Positions 61,501 to 64,000 of a DNA stretch of 64,000 nt are shown piece by piece; positions within the stretch are counted from its first letter, which is position 1, and each line of letters begins with the position of its first letter. The position numbers were made by a program, and so were the translations under genes. Source of the stretch: Rhyacophila brunnea (Eukaryota > Arthropoda > Insecta > Trichoptera > Rhyacophilidae); NCBI GenBank assembly GCA_022495005.1, contig JAGYXB010002070.1, positions 1 to 64,000 of the forward strand, in the 5' to 3' direction. The notes beneath the pieces are model-generated. The model saw only the letters and a program-made list of their open reading frames with translations, was not told the DNA's origin and searched no databases.

Positions 61501-61720
61501 TATCATCATCATCATCAGCTTGAATCTATCAACTACTGGATGAAGGCGTCTTTAAGCTGTTTCCACCTCTCTCGATCTTGTGCGTGGCGCAGAACTTTAT
61601 CATTTCATCGATCCAGCGGACTCTAGGTCTTCCATGCGGACGTTTTGTACCTCTTCGATACCACTGGATGACTAAATTTGTCCAACGATTGTCTCTTCTT
61701 CGAGTTATGTGTTTATAAGT
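61501..61720 (-). mobile_element. RTE-type LINE 3' end in intron 2
   Basis: The minus-strand reading has RRRDNRWTNLVIQWY, RGTKRPHGRPRVRWIDEM, then after a frameshift HAQDRERWKQLKDAFIQ and a stop. It ends in a short GATGATGATGAT repeat, the characteristic RTE 3' tail. Inserted antisense to the host gene. Confidence 0.8.
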
Positions 61721-62631
61721 TATATAAAGAAAAAGTATGAGACCCATAGTAATCGAGTGACAATAGTTGTGCATGATTATCAAAATTAAACAGATAAATT
61801 GAGGTTTTTACGCCGAATGGCCAACATGCAGTAATAACATTATAAAATTTTATATAGGTACTCTATATATAAAAAAAATGCATTATTTTCAAAATAACTG
61901 TTTTGTAAAAAATATGTATAATATATCTAATAAACTAATAAACAGTTGATGATTTCACTTAAAAATAGAAAAAATTTTAAATATTAAATATTTATAATAT
62001 ATATTTCATTTATAAACTTAAGGTTTATAAGTATTTAATTAATAAGTAGATTCCTCAATGTTTTATTTTTTCCCCTGGCTGTTCTGTTTTCTCATGGAAC
62101 CAATATTTTATAGATCATTCTAGTACATTAAGTCCTCGACTTACATGATTAATTTGTTCCGAAGATTTTCGTGTAAGTCAAAAAATCGCATACTTAAGTC
62201 GAATAAAACTTAAAATCATGCAATTTTTTAAATAATATTTGTTGGTTTCAAAGAATAGGTGAAAATAAAATGGATCTACATATTTTTACAAAAACAAACC
62301 TCCGCTAATCCACATTTTTTATGATTTTTGTTGACTCCCTTGTTAAAGTAGCTCCCTCTGTCTACACTGGCAGCGTCACCTGTTTGAAGTTGTGTAGTTT
62401 ATTATGGCCTTTAAATTTTTGAAACCATCTGTGGCTTGCAGTGAATGTATGAGTATTAACACTAACTTCTTCAAAAAGACTTTGGGCTTTCTCCTGTTTG
62501 AGCATAAGGCTTATTGGAATTTGTTTTTGTTGCATATCTTCTATCCTCATTATGATCCAACTATAACTTAAATTATTTAGCTATTGCATTATGTATTCCT
62601 TGAAAATAATATTTTTGATGTTGTTTTTTAG

Positions 62632-62715
62632 AGCCAATTTGATGACCTCACGTTGGAATGTAGGAAGGCGAGGGATGCAGTCAAATCGGATAGGGATTCA
62701 TTGAATAAATATGTG
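62632..62715 (+). CDS. GOLIM4-like: GOLIM4-like, exon 3
   Basis: 84 bp, exactly 28 codons, after a TTGTTTTTTAG acceptor and before a GTG/GTAATT donor. It encodes SQFDDLTLECRKARDAVKSD, then RDSLNKYV, a charged helical segment that extends the coiled-coil stem. Phase 0 on both sides. The next exon is not visible in the remaining 1.3 kb. Confidence 0.78.
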
Positions 62716-64000
62716 GTAATTATATTGTGTTACATCATAATCCGTTAATTGAGACTTTTATAAATTCAATAACAATCAATACAATACAATGACCTAGACC
62801 AGGAGGGCAATTTTTGAACGAAGCAGTATCGACGCGGCCTACTTCAATTTTGTATGGGAAATTTAATTTCTGCTTCAATTTTGACAATCGCATATGAAAG
62901 TGGCGGACACTTTTGAACTTCACATGCTTCGGCGCTAGAGATGTTAATTTGTGCTGTGGTCGTCCATTTTGATTTTGACAAATCGAAAAGAGATTAAAAA
63001 TGTCGAAACATGACGTCGAAAAGCTCTTGTCATTTATTGTTTTTTGTCTTTTACATATTATTTTTGGAAGCGTTATTTTATATTTAAATTCTCATTTAAG
63101 TATATATTGTGATTTTGTAATATCGAAACATACATATTTTTATTAATATTAGGTTTGTAAAATACATCGTTAGTTCTGTTTACATTCTCGTATTTACCAT
63201 GATTATAATATCACAATTATATGCCTATAATGAATATAATTGACGTAAGTAGCTTCTTTCACGGCTCACATGCTCAGCGTAGGTCAAAATGGAGCTTTTA
63301 TGGTATTTTCAGAGCATACTCCTGGACATTCCTTAAACGTTGTAGATAATCTATTTATATAAATTTGAAGCCTTATTATCCTTTATATTTATTTTAAACA
63401 TTTGATGACTGCATTAAGTATTTTTATTACATAGAATAGTTTTCTTTGAAACCTCTCGCTCTAATGTTTTAGAATATAGTCATATTTCAGTACGTCCATG
63501 TGAGTGGTGTTAAGATTTTTTACATTTATTAATTTTTAAACACATTTATAAAACCATTAGTATAATTTATTACTTTTTATAAATATTTATGATAAAAAAT
63601 TATATTGATAATCTCTGTGATCCCAAATTTGACAAGAAATAGGCATTTTATTATTCAAAAAATGGGCAAGATTAACACATTTGAAGATAATTCTAAAGAT
63701 ACTTATTATAAGCTATGTCTTTGACCATTCAAGTGTGATAAACATCCTACGAATAATGATTGCTTTATAATAATATTGACCTAAGAATAAGGTAGTGTTT
63801 TTTTGAAATACGCCATTTCTTTTGGCATTCCCCAGTGGTTAAGCTACAACATATGGCCGTAGCCATAGATTGACAAACTATAATTGAAGTAGGGAGTAAA
63901 ATGATGTTAATGCGCGTGTTTGAACATGTACCTAACCAAAATTTTTTTTTTTTTTTTTTAAAACGGTACATTCTAGTTGATTCAAATTATCTAGATTTAT
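62716..64000. other. Intron 3 of the GOLIM4-like gene (partial)
   Basis: AT-rich, with no further convincing exon. A run of about 18 T lies at 63942-63959. A 68-codon minus-strand frame ending there is not a gene. Confidence 0.6.

Overview
The window looks like AT-rich nuclear DNA from an insect. The evidence is spliced exons with GT..AG introns, no bacterial-style operons, frequent short TAGGTA/GTAGGTACCTAC-type motifs, and a repeat community (mariner, Helitrons, hAT, DIRS, non-LTR elements, tRNA-derived SINEs) typical of hemipteran or lepidopteran genomes. A sap-sucking hemipteran is my guess, but the order cannot be fixed from this sequence.

Host genes are sparse. At the right end, three plus-strand exons (58142-58322, 60734-60870, 62632-62715) splice in frame into the start of a type II Golgi membrane protein resembling GOLIM4/GPP130: short basic N-terminus, one membrane span, then a coiled-coil stem. 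The gene runs off the window. At 28244-28644 a single well-bounded minus-strand exon belongs to a second host gene that I do not recognise. GC-rich islets at about 20.93-21.24 kb, 25.44-25.70 kb and 40.94-41.33 kb may be promoters or first exons; the 25.5 kb islet carries a perfect RFX-type X-box.

Most of what can be recognised is mobile DNA, largely decayed. From left to right: a TTAA-bounded MITE (2.0 kb, with a second copy at 27.4 kb); a 3.3-kb terminal-inverted-repeat element with remnants of a cysteine-rich transposase-like protein (4.3-7.6 kb); a complete but frameshifted mariner (9.4-10.7 kb); two Helitrons in head-to-head orientation, each with a broken Pif1-like helicase gene (12.1-17.55 kb); a deleted hAT element with a target duplication (19.0-19.9 kb); non-LTR retrotransposon 3' ends scattered throughout; tRNA-derived SINEs, one hosting a nested MITE with a TAGGTA duplication (29.7-30.1 kb); long foldback elements (32.4, 38.4, 44.5, 44.7, 59.1 kb); a Helitron-type element built from about ten tandem units (35.86-37.32 kb); two copies of a 230-bp hAT MITE with perfect 8-bp duplications (45.3 and 53.8 kb); and a composite in which the 5' half of a DIRS-like retroelement, itself split by a near-perfect 157-bp palindrome, joins the 3' end of a hAT transposase gene (54.6-56.6 kb).

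I found no CRISPR array, defence island or intact new multigene system. The least familiar items are the 4.3-7.6 kb transposon family, the repeated Helitron 5' ends, the tandem-unit Helitron, and the palindrome inside the DIRS gag gene. The long remaining stretches are AT-rich and show no supportable gene.
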